Of a stretch of 64,000 nt of DNA, positions 29,239-37,497 are shown piece after piece. The translations under genes and the position numbers were made by a program. The notes under the pieces are model-generated. The model saw nothing but the letters and a program-made list of their open reading frames with translations, ran no database searches and was not told where the DNA came from. The DNA comes from Peptococcaceae bacterium (lineage in GTDB: Bacteria; Bacillota; Peptococcia; Peptococcales; Peptococcaceae), in assembly GCA_019420345.1 (NCBI GenBank), contig JAHZHI010000011.1, positions 62,001 through 126,000 of the forward strand, given 5' to 3'. Within the stretch, counting starts at the first letter, position 1. The number at the start of each line of letters is the position of its first letter.

Positions 29239-30392
29239 AATGCCTCCTTCTGCACATCGTCAAAAATATCTTTCATCAGCGCACACATCTCTGATGATGC
29301 CGCCTCCTCGGTCACCTGCTCGTAAAAAGCTGCAAACATGTCCAAAGGCGAGCGTTTTTTCGCAGACGCAGCGGCCTGTGGCAGCATTTGCTCCGCTGCC
29401 GCCGTCTGCACCATTTTGTGCTCCATCAGCATGATGTTTGGATAGCACTGTTTGAGCCGCTGCATGGGCTCGAGCAGGGCGCCGCTGTCTTCCAGGACAA
29501 CGCGGAGGTAATCGTTCTGATAGGCTGCCAACTCCTCCGGCACCTGCAAAAGCGTCTCCAAATCGCCGCTGATGGTGCGCAGCTGACGTGGCGCCATAAG
29601 CGGCAGCGCGTCAATAGCCACCTGGCCTTGTGCATCAAGGGTCACGGCCAGCATGACTTTCTGCTGCTTTTCTTCCGAGAAAGAATACTGCATCAGGCTG
29701 CCTGCGTAGCGAATGTGCGCACTGCCTGCGCGCTGCGCCTGATGGAGATGGCCCAAAGCCACATAGTCGAACCCTGCCAGCGAATCGCTCTGCCAGAATT
29801 CTGTGCCGCCGATGGACAGTTCCCGCTCCGAATCACAGGTTTCAAGCGGGGCATCACCGGTGACCACGCCGTGGGCCACCAGTACATGACGCGCCGCTGG
29901 GTCCAGCTCGGTGTGGCTCAAAATCCAATCCATGGCCTCGGGATAAGCCAGCTCTGCCGTTTCCGGCACCAGCGCATGGAGCACCGCCAAATCGGCATAG
30001 GCCATGAGGTACACATCCACAGGCCCCGCTGCATCCTCAAAGCGCACCTTGGGAATCGGCCAGGTAAAATTCCCCACAAGGTGCAGCCCTGCTTTGGCCT
30101 GGATGGCATTGGCAAAGCCGAGGCGCTCGCCGCCGTCGTGGTTGCCGCCGATGGCCAAAATAGGCACCCCTTGTTCCAGCACCACACGGGAGACAAAATC
30201 ATCGAACAGCGTCACCGCTTCCACCGGCGGGTTGCGGCGGTCGTAAATGTCCCCCGCCAAAATCAGCGCGTCTGGCTGGTCGGACGCCATGCGCGCGACG
30301 ATTTGATCCAGAATCACGCGCTGATCGTCAATCATGGAATAGCCATTGACTTTTTTCCCGATGTGCAAATCGGCCAAATGGAAGAATTTCAT
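29235..30392 (-). CDS. sbcD: Exonuclease SbcD (Mre11-like nuclease)
   Basis: Metallophosphoesterase subunit of SbcCD, 385 aa. The start is ATG 30392 (MKFFHLADLHIGK), 7 nt after AAAGGAG. The longer in-frame TTG start would place that site inside the gene. Motifs are HLADLHIGK, LAGDIYDRRNPP, IGGNHDGGERL, LVAHGVV and LGHLHQ. The C-terminal capping region is divergent, as is normal. Confidence 0.95.
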   Translation of the reverse strand: MKFFHLADLHIGKKVNGYSMIDDQRVILDQIVARMASDQPDALILAGDIYDRRNPPVEAVTLFDDFVSRVVLEQGVPILAIGGNHDGGERLGFANAIQAKAGLHLVGNFTWPIPKVRFEDAAGPVDVYLMAYADLAVLHALVPETAELAYPEAMDWILSHTELDPAARHVLVAHGVVTGDAPLETCDSERELSIGGTEFWQSDSLAGFDYVALGHLHQAQRAGSAHIRYAGSLMQYSFSEEKQQKVMLAVTLDAQGQVAIDALPLMAPRQLRTISGDLETLLQVPEELAAYQNDYLRVVLEDSGALLEPMQRLKQCYPNIMLMEHKMVQTAAAEQMLPQAAASAKKRSPLDMFAAFYEQVTEEAASSEMCALMKDIFDDVQKEAL

Positions 30393-30407
30393 ACAAACTC
30401 CTTTCAA

Positions 30408-33400
30408 TCAAAAGCCGCCGAGTGCTCTTGAAATCACCGTTGCCGGCACAGCCACCGCGGCACCCAGCCAGCCCATGCGCTCTACGCGCGTAAAGTAAGG
30501 CTGCGCAATATCGCGTATCAAACGTTCCAGCACCTGCGGCGACAGAGCATTGATGCGTGCCTCCACCAGCCCTGGCACATCGATCAGCGCCAGCAGGCTG
30601 CGACCCTCTAACGTGAGATAAGACACACAGGCTGGTGACAGCATCGCCCAGACCTGCTTTGCCAGCGCACTGCACACCTGCGCCTGCGCTGCATCGAGGG
30701 TGATCAGTTCTCGGCCCAGCTGCTGCAGGCGGCCGTCTGGAAGTGAGAGCAGGGCATCATAGGCGCGCACATGCACCAGCCGCTGCCCCGCCACGTTCAG
30801 AACAGGAGCCATCGTCTTGGTGACTGGTTCCCATGCCACATGCTGCCACATTCTTTGCCAGCTTGCTGCGGCAGGTTCCTCAAAAAGTGCCGGCCATGCG
30901 TCCAGGAGGCCCTGCGTCAGCGCTGACACAATGTGTGCCTCCTGCACCGCCGACAGCTGATCCTGCCACTGAAACACCGCCAGCACCACTGGCGCAAACT
31001 GTTCCTCCGAATAAGCTGCCAGCGTCTCGCTCAGCCAGGCGCCTTCGTTGTCGCTGAGGGTCACGCCTGCGTCAGCCAGCGAACGACCTGCCAGCTGCTG
31101 CTTCATCCAGGAAACGGCAGCGTCAGCAGCGGCTTCCTCCCGTTCCTGCCAATAGTCAGGCAATTTCTCGCCGAAGAAAACGCGCAGAACCGCCGCCACC
31201 AATTGCTTGCCGCCAGCCATGTGATAGCCGAGCTGCAGCGGCAATGATAAGCGTGGCTGCAGCGCCGCATCAATCATCGCTGCAAAGGCATCGGCATGTT
31301 GGCAGCAAACCGCCGGCAGGCTGCGATAATACGGCAGACAGCGCTGCCAAAGGTTCCGATACGCCTTCTCCTCCGTCGGCAGCACCAAGGCATGCAGCAT
31401 GGCGTTGCCGTAGTCCGTCCACGCATCCTGAGACACCGCATGCAGCGTCTGCGTGAACGCGCGCGTGAGGCTGCCGTTTGCTGCTTCGTGCATCGCCAGG
31501 CGCTGCACCCCTTTGCGATACACGCCGCGCGATGCCGCCCATTCGCCTAAAAGGCGCACGCCGTCGCAGCGCGCCCAGGACGCACACAGCAAGCGTCCCA
31601 CGCGGTCACGGTCCAGCACACGGCCCAGCCATGTGCCGGCCTGTTGTTCAGCCATCTTCTCCAACAGCGGCTGCCAGCGGCCGTGGCTCACATCGTCCAA
31701 GTGCCGTGCGCTGCGCGCCAGCAGCGTGTCAAAATGGTCATCAATATAGTCTGAAAAGCGCCGCACCTGTGCCGCCCAAATCTCGTCGTTGATCATATAA
31801 GAAGCGGCCACATCGCTCATCTTGTGCGCAAAGCGCGACTGATTTTTACTGATCAAGCCCTGAAAACAGCCTATTTTTTTATACGGACGGAAGAGCCCTT
31901 TCACAGCGGCCACATTGGTGCCGTAGCCAACCACGCCGTACATGCCGATGCGTGCAGCCATCAAGGCCGCTACCTGGTCAGGGTCCGGCGTCACACCGCT
32001 TGCTTCCATGGCCACCCCTGTCGCTGCGCCGACGACGGCGCCAATGCCGCCGCCCAGATAGGCCAGCGGCCGCATTTCGCGCCCGATCATGTCCAGCGCC
32101 AGTTCGCGCATTTCCTGCTGGCTCAGGGCATCGATCTGCTCCTTGGTGATCTTGCCTAAAAATGGACGCAGCTCGGTAAAAGCCATATCCTTCAGCAGCA
32201 CCGCCAATTCAGCATAAGGCAGCGACGTTTTGCCGCTGCAGAGAAGACGGGACAATGGCTGCATATAGAGCCACTCCAGCAATTCTTGGACGGCATCTTT
32301 GAGGCTCGCCCCAGTCAGCGGCCACTGAGCCAGCCAATCCTGCCCCTGCGCCTGCCACCACCGACTCAGGCCGTCCAGAAGAACTTCCTGATGCTGCGTC
32401 GACAGCACATAGTCTGCCAAAGGACGCGCCAGCCACCCATTGACCAGCGCCGCCCATGCCTGCATCCTGTCTGGGGTGAGGTGTGTCTTGGCATAGGTGA
32501 AAAGCCCCCGAACGATGCGCTCCATCAGCTGCGGCGTCAGCACACGCGCAAGCGGCTGCTCGAGAAAAACATTCAGCAGTTCAACGAGCAGGGCGCGCCC
32601 TTTCAGCATGCGCTGGCGCAGCGCCGCAATGGCGTCTTCCGAATCGATGCCCACCTGCCGCCAATGGTCGATTTCGCTGACCACCCAAGACAGCAAAAAC
32701 TGCGCCAATGTATGGCAGTGGTCTTCGTAGTGTGCTGGGTCCAGCACCTTGTCCAGAAAGGCCGAGAGCCAGTCTTTGCCCTCTGTCGTTTCCGCAAACT
32801 TGGCCCGCAGCGCCGCCAGCACCGCTTCACGAAAAAAATCGCCCATTTCCGGGCAGTCGGCCACGCTTTCCAAAAGCATCTGTTCAATGCGCGTGCGGTC
32901 TTCTTCAAGCAGCGGTCTGAACGCCTCAATAAATGAGGAGAGATGTTCTGTCAAAAGCGCGTCTAAGAGACGCTCTGTGAGAACATAGAGATGTTCCTGA
33001 AAAGCAGGGTCTTTCAGCACATCCAGCCAGCGCGCCTCTTTGGCCGCCTGACGCGACAAAATCAATTGCTCCAGGCAAGCCTCAAGCGTGGCACCGTCCA
33101 CCGGCAGCACATCCTTCACGCGCAGCGCCGCATTGTGTGACGCCCACGCAGCCGCGCAGGCCGCCTGCACACGCGCTTCCCATTGTTCCAGCCACTGGTT
33201 CAGGCCTGCTTGATCCAGCCTTGCCAGCACAGCCAGCCGCGCAGCCAGCGACTGCCCAAGGCCGAGCTTTTCCAGCGACAGAGCACCAGCCTGTGCCAGC
33301 GCATCCTGCAGCGCCTGGCGCATCGGCGCCGTCTCCAGCAGAGCCGCAATTTCTGCATGAACGGCCTCCGCATTCAGCGCCGCTTCCGACACATCCAAAG

Positions 33401-33725
33401 CCGCAAGTTTTTCCCTTAACAGGCGATACCCTGCACCATCTGTGTCAAGATCTGCCAGCGCACAATCGGACATGGCGTAGGGCAGCTCCTCGGTCAGCAG
33501 ATCCCTGATGAATCGCTCAAACATGGCAGCCATCTCTGGCTTCTCGCCCAGCGACTGTACCGTTTCTTCGTCGATGATCTGCTCCTGCAGCACCTTGACA
33601 ATCATATCTGTAAACTGAGCACGTTCACGCACCACCATGCCATTTTTTGCAAACAGCTGGCGAATGGCGATGTCGTTGGTAAAATAGCCCGTCAACGCGC
33701 CCAAGACGGTTTCAATTGCAAGCAT
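30408..33725 (-). CDS. DUF445 family membrane protein, double-length
   Basis: Membrane protein of unknown function, 1105 aa. Usual DUF445 proteins are about 400 aa. Two DUF445-type starts are visible: GYFTNDIAIRQLFAKNG at residues 13-29, and GYGTNVAAVKGLFRPYKKIG followed by QGLISKNQSRFAHK near 595-630. Hydrophobic glycine-rich segments occur at 555-575 and at the C terminus (MGWLGAAVAVPATVISRALGGF). The stretches between are helical and rich in Ala/Leu/Gln. The gene heads the sbcDC operon, 15 nt before sbcD. Confidence 0.85.
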   Translation of the reverse strand: MLAIETVLGALTGYFTNDIAIRQLFAKNGMVVRERAQFTDMIVKVLQEQIIDEETVQSLGEKPEMAAMFERFIRDLLTEELPYAMSDCALADLDTDGAGYRLLREKLAALDVSEAALNAEAVHAEIAALLETAPMRQALQDALAQAGALSLEKLGLGQSLAARLAVLARLDQAGLNQWLEQWEARVQAACAAAWASHNAALRVKDVLPVDGATLEACLEQLILSRQAAKEARWLDVLKDPAFQEHLYVLTERLLDALLTEHLSSFIEAFRPLLEEDRTRIEQMLLESVADCPEMGDFFREAVLAALRAKFAETTEGKDWLSAFLDKVLDPAHYEDHCHTLAQFLLSWVVSEIDHWRQVGIDSEDAIAALRQRMLKGRALLVELLNVFLEQPLARVLTPQLMERIVRGLFTYAKTHLTPDRMQAWAALVNGWLARPLADYVLSTQHQEVLLDGLSRWWQAQGQDWLAQWPLTGASLKDAVQELLEWLYMQPLSRLLCSGKTSLPYAELAVLLKDMAFTELRPFLGKITKEQIDALSQQEMRELALDMIGREMRPLAYLGGGIGAVVGAATGVAMEASGVTPDPDQVAALMAARIGMYGVVGYGTNVAAVKGLFRPYKKIGCFQGLISKNQSRFAHKMSDVAASYMINDEIWAAQVRRFSDYIDDHFDTLLARSARHLDDVSHGRWQPLLEKMAEQQAGTWLGRVLDRDRVGRLLCASWARCDGVRLLGEWAASRGVYRKGVQRLAMHEAANGSLTRAFTQTLHAVSQDAWTDYGNAMLHALVLPTEEKAYRNLWQRCLPYYRSLPAVCCQHADAFAAMIDAALQPRLSLPLQLGYHMAGGKQLVAAVLRVFFGEKLPDYWQEREEAAADAAVSWMKQQLAGRSLADAGVTLSDNEGAWLSETLAAYSEEQFAPVVLAVFQWQDQLSAVQEAHIVSALTQGLLDAWPALFEEPAAASWQRMWQHVAWEPVTKTMAPVLNVAGQRLVHVRAYDALLSLPDGRLQQLGRELITLDAAQAQVCSALAKQVWAMLSPACVSYLTLEGRSLLALIDVPGLVEARINALSPQVLERLIRDIAQPYFTRVERMGWLGAAVAVPATVISRALGGF

Positions 33726-33740
33726 TTTCGATTTCCTTTC

Positions 33741-33769
33741 TTGAACATTCCTGTTCGCAATGCTATAAT
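33741..33769 (+). promoter_or_regulatory. Promoter of ssrA
   Basis: TTGAAC (33741-33746) and TATAAT (33764-33769) have a 17-nt spacer, about 48 bp before the mature tmRNA 5' end, leaving a short leader for RNase P to remove. Confidence 0.75.
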
Positions 33770-33816
33770 ATTATAACACAGCTGTAGATATTTTACAGCC
33801 TGGTAACCATTTTCCT

Positions 33817-34165
33817 GGGGTCGTACTGGTTTCGACGGGGGATTGCGGTTGCCTTGTAAGCGTACCGAGTTACGCATGATCTCGTAAAATTGTGCACCTA
33901 AACTTAAACGCTAAAAACGAAAAATTAGCTTTTGCAGCGTAAGCTGTAAACTTCCTGCCTGCTGCGCCTGAGATGCGGGGTCAGGGAGCCAAACCATCAG
34001 GCTACCGGCTGATCACTGGGAAATAGTCCGCCGGGAAATTGATTTCTCTCGCAGCATCCAAGTTTGATCATGGACGTGGCTGCTGTTAAATCAAAACATG
34101 ATCTACGTACGTAGAAAGCTTGGTGGCTGGTCTTTCGGACAGGGGTTCGACTCCCCTCGACTCCA
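33817..34165 (+). ncRNA. ssrA: Transfer-messenger RNA (tmRNA)
   Basis: Rescues stalled ribosomes and tags incomplete proteins. The 5' end GGGGTCG pairs with CGACTCC at the 3' end to form the acceptor stem. The T-arm AGGGGTTCGACTCCCCT is intact. The tag frame is at 33910-33942 and encodes (A)AKNEKLAFAA-stop, with the usual hydrophobic ...AA ending. After the discriminator A the genome reads CTC, so CCA must be added enzymatically. The prophage begins directly after it. Confidence 0.96.
34141..34165 (+). other. Probable prophage attachment site (attL) in ssrA
   Basis: The 3' T-arm and acceptor half of ssrA is a common integrase target. Phage lysis genes start within about 200 bp of it. The second copy of this segment is not in the window, so the exact core is inferred. 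Confidence 0.5.
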
Positions 34166-34238
34166 CTCTATGATGTAAATCCGAACACTTTCGTGATCAT
34201 CAAAGGACCACTCTTCGGATTTGGCACCATGTTCTTTT

Positions 34239-34268
34239 TAGAAGTCTAGAAATAGGCTTCTATTTTTT
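34239..34268 (+). terminator. Intrinsic terminator downstream of ssrA
   Basis: A 10-bp stem (TAGAAGTCTA paired with TAGGCTTCTA, one G-T) with a GAAA tetraloop is followed by TTTTTT. Confidence 0.85.
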
Positions 34269-34281
34269 ATGCCATAAAAAC

Positions 34282-34307
34282 ATCCGGGGATCATGTCGGA
34301 TATTTTT
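34282..34307. terminator. Second short terminator-like hairpin
   Basis: The inverted repeat ATCCG/CGGAT with a 10-nt loop has T-rich tracts on both strands. It is a weaker back-up between ssrA and the phage amidase. Confidence 0.45.
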
Positions 34308-34316
34308 TAACAAAAT

Positions 34317-34356
34317 AAGCCGTGCACCTGATACCTTGGTATCAAGCGCACGGCTT
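34317..34356 (-). terminator. Terminator of the phage late operon
   Basis: A long hairpin (outer AAGCCGTGC stem, inner TGATACC/GGTATCA stem) lies 13 nt past the amidase stop and ends the late transcript on the minus strand. Confidence 0.8.
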
Positions 34357-34368
34357 TCGTGGTTCTTA

Positions 34369-35046
34369 TTACTCCTTCTCTGTTGCTCGCAGGATCATGA
34401 TGGCTGCCTCTTCTCTGGTGCAGCCGTCCTGTGGGCGTTCGCCGGTGGTGATGCCGGCATCGACGGCTTTCTTGAGATCCTCTTCGGCCCAGTCGCTGGC
34501 AGCTTCTTCACAGTGTTTTTCGTACAGGCCTTTCAGGAAGGCGGCTTCGGCATTGGTAAATTGTGGCATGTCTTCTTCATCCTTTCCGTTGTTCTTTTCG
34601 TTCATGATCTCGATGGCACGCTCCTTGATATAGCTGAGCTTGTTCCAGTAGCGGCCTGGGCACTCGGTCTGAGAAAACTCGAGATGTCCACGCAATGGCA
34701 GCACGCCATAGTAACTGTATAGGTCAGCGACACGTTCGCAGACGGTTTCAAGGTCGGCGTCGCTCATCTCTGGGCGGCATTCAAGCCCGATGCTGACGAG
34801 GTTCTCATCCCAGTCGCCAGCGTGATAAGCGGTGTCGTAATGATTGACCAGGCAGGCGACGCGCCCTGCTTCGATGACCTCATGCGCGGAGGTCGGACAG
34901 GCTGGATTCTCAAACCAGGCGATGATGTCCTCGAACCGCTGGCCATCGGCCCCCCAATGATGGATCACGATGTCTTTGATGTCGCAGCCATAGCGACCTG
35001 GCGTATAGGTGACGGCATTGTGTTTGGTGATATATTCGTAGCTCAC
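34369..35046 (-). CDS. Phage endolysin: N-acetylmuramoyl-L-alanine amidase with SLH-like C terminus
   Basis: Cell-wall lysis enzyme, 225 aa. The amidase_2/PGRP domain (residues 1-150) shows the zinc-ligand pattern IVIHHWGADG, TAYHAGDWDENLVSIGLE and FSQTECPGRYW (Cys ligand). After a charged linker, residues about 165-225 form a module ending AVDAGITTGERPQDGCTREEAAIMI, which resembles the second half of an SLH repeat and may bind the host wall. The same module ends the tail protein at 42791-43456. It overlaps the holin by ATGA. Confidence 0.92.
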   Translation of the reverse strand: MSYEYITKHNAVTYTPGRYGCDIKDIVIHHWGADGQRFEDIIAWFENPACPTSAHEVIEAGRVACLVNHYDTAYHAGDWDENLVSIGLECRPEMSDADLETVCERVADLYSYYGVLPLRGHLEFSQTECPGRYWNKLSYIKERAIEIMNEKNNGKDEEDMPQFTNAEAAFLKGLYEKHCEEAASDWAEEDLKKAVDAGITTGERPQDGCTREEAAIMILRATEKE

Positions 35047-35471
35047 TTCTCATCCTCCTTCTTCTCTACTTTGGTGCTGATCTCTTCCTCTACTTTGTCC
35101 ACGAAATTCTCAAGCGGCGAGATGACCACGCCGAGCTTGCCAAGGTTCTCGAGGATGCTCTTGAACTCCATGAGCAGATACCCGCCATAGAGGACGTAGA
35201 GTGCGGCAATGCCAAGATCTGCGGGCACGATGGCGCTCACAGGGATGCAAGCAACCAGCACGATGATGCTCATGAGCTTTCTCAGGATCCCATCAATGCC
35301 TTTTTGGCTCTTGAACTCGATGTCATTGCACCGCCAGGCGGCGATGGTCCCCGTGAGAAAATCGATGATCATGAGTACACAGATCAGCGCCAGAATGTAC
35401 ACGACCTTTCCCTCCGGCGTATCGCCAATGTGTCTCAATCCTTCAAAAATGATGACTGCTTTATCATCCAT
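35043..35471 (-). CDS. Phage holin (phage_holin_4/Cp-1-type)
   Basis: Membrane protein that permeabilises the membrane for the amidase, 142 aa. Hydrophobic helices are at about 25-45 (VVYILALICVLMIIDFLTGT) and at 70-105, separated by the family-typical AAWRCNDIEFKSQKGIDGILRK segment. A charged C-terminal tail (KVEEEISTKVEKKEDEK) faces the cytoplasm. It precedes and overlaps the endolysin gene, the usual lysis-cassette order. Confidence 0.9.
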   Translation of the reverse strand: MDDKAVIIFEGLRHIGDTPEGKVVYILALICVLMIIDFLTGTIAAWRCNDIEFKSQKGIDGILRKLMSIIVLVACIPVSAIVPADLGIAALYVLYGGYLLMEFKSILENLGKLGVVISPLENFVDKVEEEISTKVEKKEDEK

Positions 35472-35951
35472 TTAGTTTTCCTCCATGATCTCTTCGATGG
35501 TGCCGAGCTTGTCCCAATACTCAGGATTGGTCTCTGGCGACCAGTTGTTGTTCGGGATATTGGATGCCCAGACGTAACCTGCGGCTGTACAGCATTCGCC
35601 GACGGCGTAAGTCGAGGTCGCCAGTTGGACAAACGGCAGCGCTTTCTTCGGATCCTTGGACCAGTACCAGCCCCATTGCGCGGCGAGCTCCTCTGGTTCC
35701 TGCGGATAGATGTCGCTGTCGTAAGGCTGGTTGAGCTTGACCATGCGGCCCTGGGACGTCTGGCAGACGAAGCCGATGGGACGCTCTAGCATGTTCTTCA
35801 CTTTGCGCGCTTCGGCAAAGAGCGGTACCTTGGCCGCTTCTTCGAAGATGGCAGTGCCATCCGCTGTGCCTGCCTGCGCGCGCGCTTGCAGATCGGCTGC
35901 ATCGGCCAGGCCTTTCTCGCGCATAGCGGTTTCATACAATGTTTCAGACAT
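35472..35951 (-). CDS. Phage tail-associated protein with possible carbohydrate-binding domain
   Basis: 159 aa, not firmly recognised. The C-terminal half (QPYDSDIYPQEPEELAAQWGW, later YAVGECCTAAGYVWAS, NNNWSPETNPEYWDKLG) is rich in Trp/Tyr and resembles small chitin-binding-type (CBM5/12) or tail-fibre tip modules. The N-terminal part is helical. It sits between the tail-tip genes and the holin, so a role in adsorption is plausible but inferred. Confidence 0.75.
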   Translation of the reverse strand: MSETLYETAMREKGLADAADLQARAQAGTADGTAIFEEAAKVPLFAEARKVKNMLERPIGFVCQTSQGRMVKLNQPYDSDIYPQEPEELAAQWGWYWSKDPKKALPFVQLATSTYAVGECCTAAGYVWASNIPNNNWSPETNPEYWDKLGTIEEIMEEN

Positions 35952-36207
35952 AGCTGTTCACCCCTTCCTGATACGCTGCATCCAACGTCGCCGTCGACAC
36001 CTGGCCGGTGGTCATGTCCTCGAGCTTGGCCATGATGTCGGCGTTTGTTACCGGCGCAAGTTGCGGCTCTGTTGGCTCAAGTGGTAGTGGGTCGCTCTTG
36101 ATGCGCCGCTCTTCGGTGATACCGCCGTCCTTACGTTGGTACTTGGTGTATATGTACGTATTACCGCTCTCTTCATACTCGTATGTTTCGATCACTGTTA
36201 GGGCCAT
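35944..36207 (-). CDS. Small phage tail-region protein
   Basis: 87 aa from the ATG at 36207 (MALTVIETYEYEES), with GGTGA 5 nt upstream. An ATG four codons earlier lacks a spaced ribosome site. The N-terminal beta-rich part (NTYIYTKYQRKDG) is followed by a Pro-rich linker and a helix (ADIMAKLEDM). It overlaps the next gene by 8 nt. I assign no function. Confidence 0.7.
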   Translation of the reverse strand: MALTVIETYEYEESGNTYIYTKYQRKDGGITEERRIKSDPLPLEPTEPQLAPVTNADIMAKLEDMTTGQVSTATLDAAYQEGVNSYV

Positions 36208-36227
36208 TATCTTCACCATCCTTTAGT

Positions 36228-36832
36228 CTAGTCGTCGAGAGTGTATTTGATGTAGTTATAACCGCCTTCACTGGCGGTGCCGTCAATGGTGATCTTGAGG
36301 GACTGTTTAAAGCGTAGGGGCTTTTGGGTGTACATCACAGAGGTTTTGCTGTTCGTTTTCTCGGTTTGAAACGCTTCTTGCGATAATTCGCCCAACGGAA
36401 TGTAATTTTTGGTGAATCGTTCGTAAAGATTCAAATACAATTGTTTTTGCGCGGCATCAAGAAATACGTTCGCCCCAAGTCCCGTGCCTTGACTAGCTTC
36501 GACATAAAGAGCTGGCTCTTTCGCAAAATAGCCACACACGCGGTTAGACGTTTCCGGATTCCTCGCATAGAAGGTTTCGCCGTCAATCTCTATCTTGAAG
36601 CAGCTTCCGCCGCTCATACTTTCGCCCAGAACGTAATGCAATGCGCCCTTGCCGGCAACGTTGACCAATACCGTGTTACTGGTTTGGTTCTTGATATACA
36701 CCACCTGTCCAGGCAATCTATCCACTGTAGCTGCGTTCATATTCTCTTTTATTGCATCAATACCCCCCCGTTATATTCGGCTTGTGCTTTGATTTCCTTC
36801 ATTCTCTTCATGATGATTGGATCCACTTTCAT
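36228..36832 (-). CDS. Tail-tip paralogue C, split by a G7 tract (frameshift needed)
   Basis: The start ATG at 36832 overlaps the previous stop (ATGA). It reads 27 codons (MKVDPIIMKRMKEIK...AEYNGG) and then meets a TAA at 36751-36749. A run of seven G (plus 36763-36769) lies at codons 22-24. With one more G, or a -1 slip, the frame continues into the 170-aa ORF starting at 36740 (GIDAIKENMNAATVDRL...). The main part shares VAGKGALHY, FKIEIDGETF and a C-terminal FKQSLKITIDG...YIKYTLDD with the two upstream paralogues. Likely a distal tail or receptor-contact protein. Unless recoded, the body starts at an internal ATG. Confidence 0.75.
36763..36769 (-). repeat. Homopolymer G7 tract in tail-tip paralogue C
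   Basis: Seven C on the plus strand, read as AAC-GGGGGGG-TATT on the coding strand. An 8- or 5-G version would restore one open frame. Confidence 0.9.
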
Positions 36833-37484
36833 TCCTCCAAACTGTAATACACGGTGATCTTAACTGGCGATGATCCATAATCACTTCGTTTGTTTTGCCC
36901 TTTTATCACAAGACTTTGCATGAACGGCAGTCCATTTTCACTCACAACGATTGTTTTCTCAGGAAACTCCTTTTGGATTTCAATATCTTCTTTCGTCAAA
37001 TATGCTAATCCAGACAATGGCGGTGTTTCACCGAGATAGGTCCGTAAATTGCTGTTACTAAGAGCACCGCCTGAGTTCACAGCTCCGATCATAGATTTCG
37101 ATACGTATCCTGACCGATACTGTTGAGCACTCTGCGAAGTTCCCTGAGTTTGGAATTTTAGTATTTTTCCATCCACAATGATTTCCATATACGGATCTGG
37201 TGCTTCATCAGCAGAAACCGTCGCATACAATAACCTACCTTTTCCCGATACAGAAACTATTGTCGTGAGTGAGGACATCGCTTTGTTTACCGACACCTCT
37301 ACAAGATTCTCCAGAATGTTTTCTGGAACATTCGACTGTAACGAAACGACTGCGGCTTCTAACTGGCCAACTGTGTTCTGCAGAACGGACAAAACTTCTA
37401 TCGCACCAGAAATACCCCCCCGTTATATTGGACGAGGCTTTTCAACTCCTTAATCTTTTTCATGATAATCGGATCTACACCCAT
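36829..37484 (-). CDS. Tail-tip paralogue B, split by a G7 tract (frameshift needed)
   Basis: ATG 37484 follows AGGAGG by 10 nt and opens MGVDPIIMKKIKELKSLV-QYNGG, then hits a TAG at 37400-37398. At codons 22-24 lies a G7 tract (plus 37415-37421) in the same context as in the next gene. A one-base shift continues as GISGAIEVLSVLQNTVGQLEAAV and on through a helical stretch to the shared domain (VSGKGRLLYATV, YMEIIVDGKI, LPFMQSLVIKG, VYYSLEE). If the shift does not occur, a TTG at 37392 could start a 187-aa body. Probably a tail appendage protein. Confidence 0.75.
37415..37421 (-). repeat. Homopolymer G7 tract in tail-tip paralogue B
   Basis: Same length and sequence context (TAT-AAC-GGGGGGG-TATT) as the tract at 36763-36769. 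Confidence 0.9.
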
Positions 37485-37497
37485 AAGTCTTTTCCTC

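Noticed and set aside
33743..33756. GAAC-N6-GTTC palindrome near the ssrA promoter, considered as a LexA box
   Set aside because: Spacing is 6, not the 4 expected for the Gram-positive SOS box, and it lies next to ssrA rather than an SOS gene.
34177..34222. AAATCCGAA ... TTCGGATTT inverted repeat after ssrA
   Set aside because: The 28-nt loop and missing T-run make it a poor terminator. It may be part of the att region but I cannot support that.
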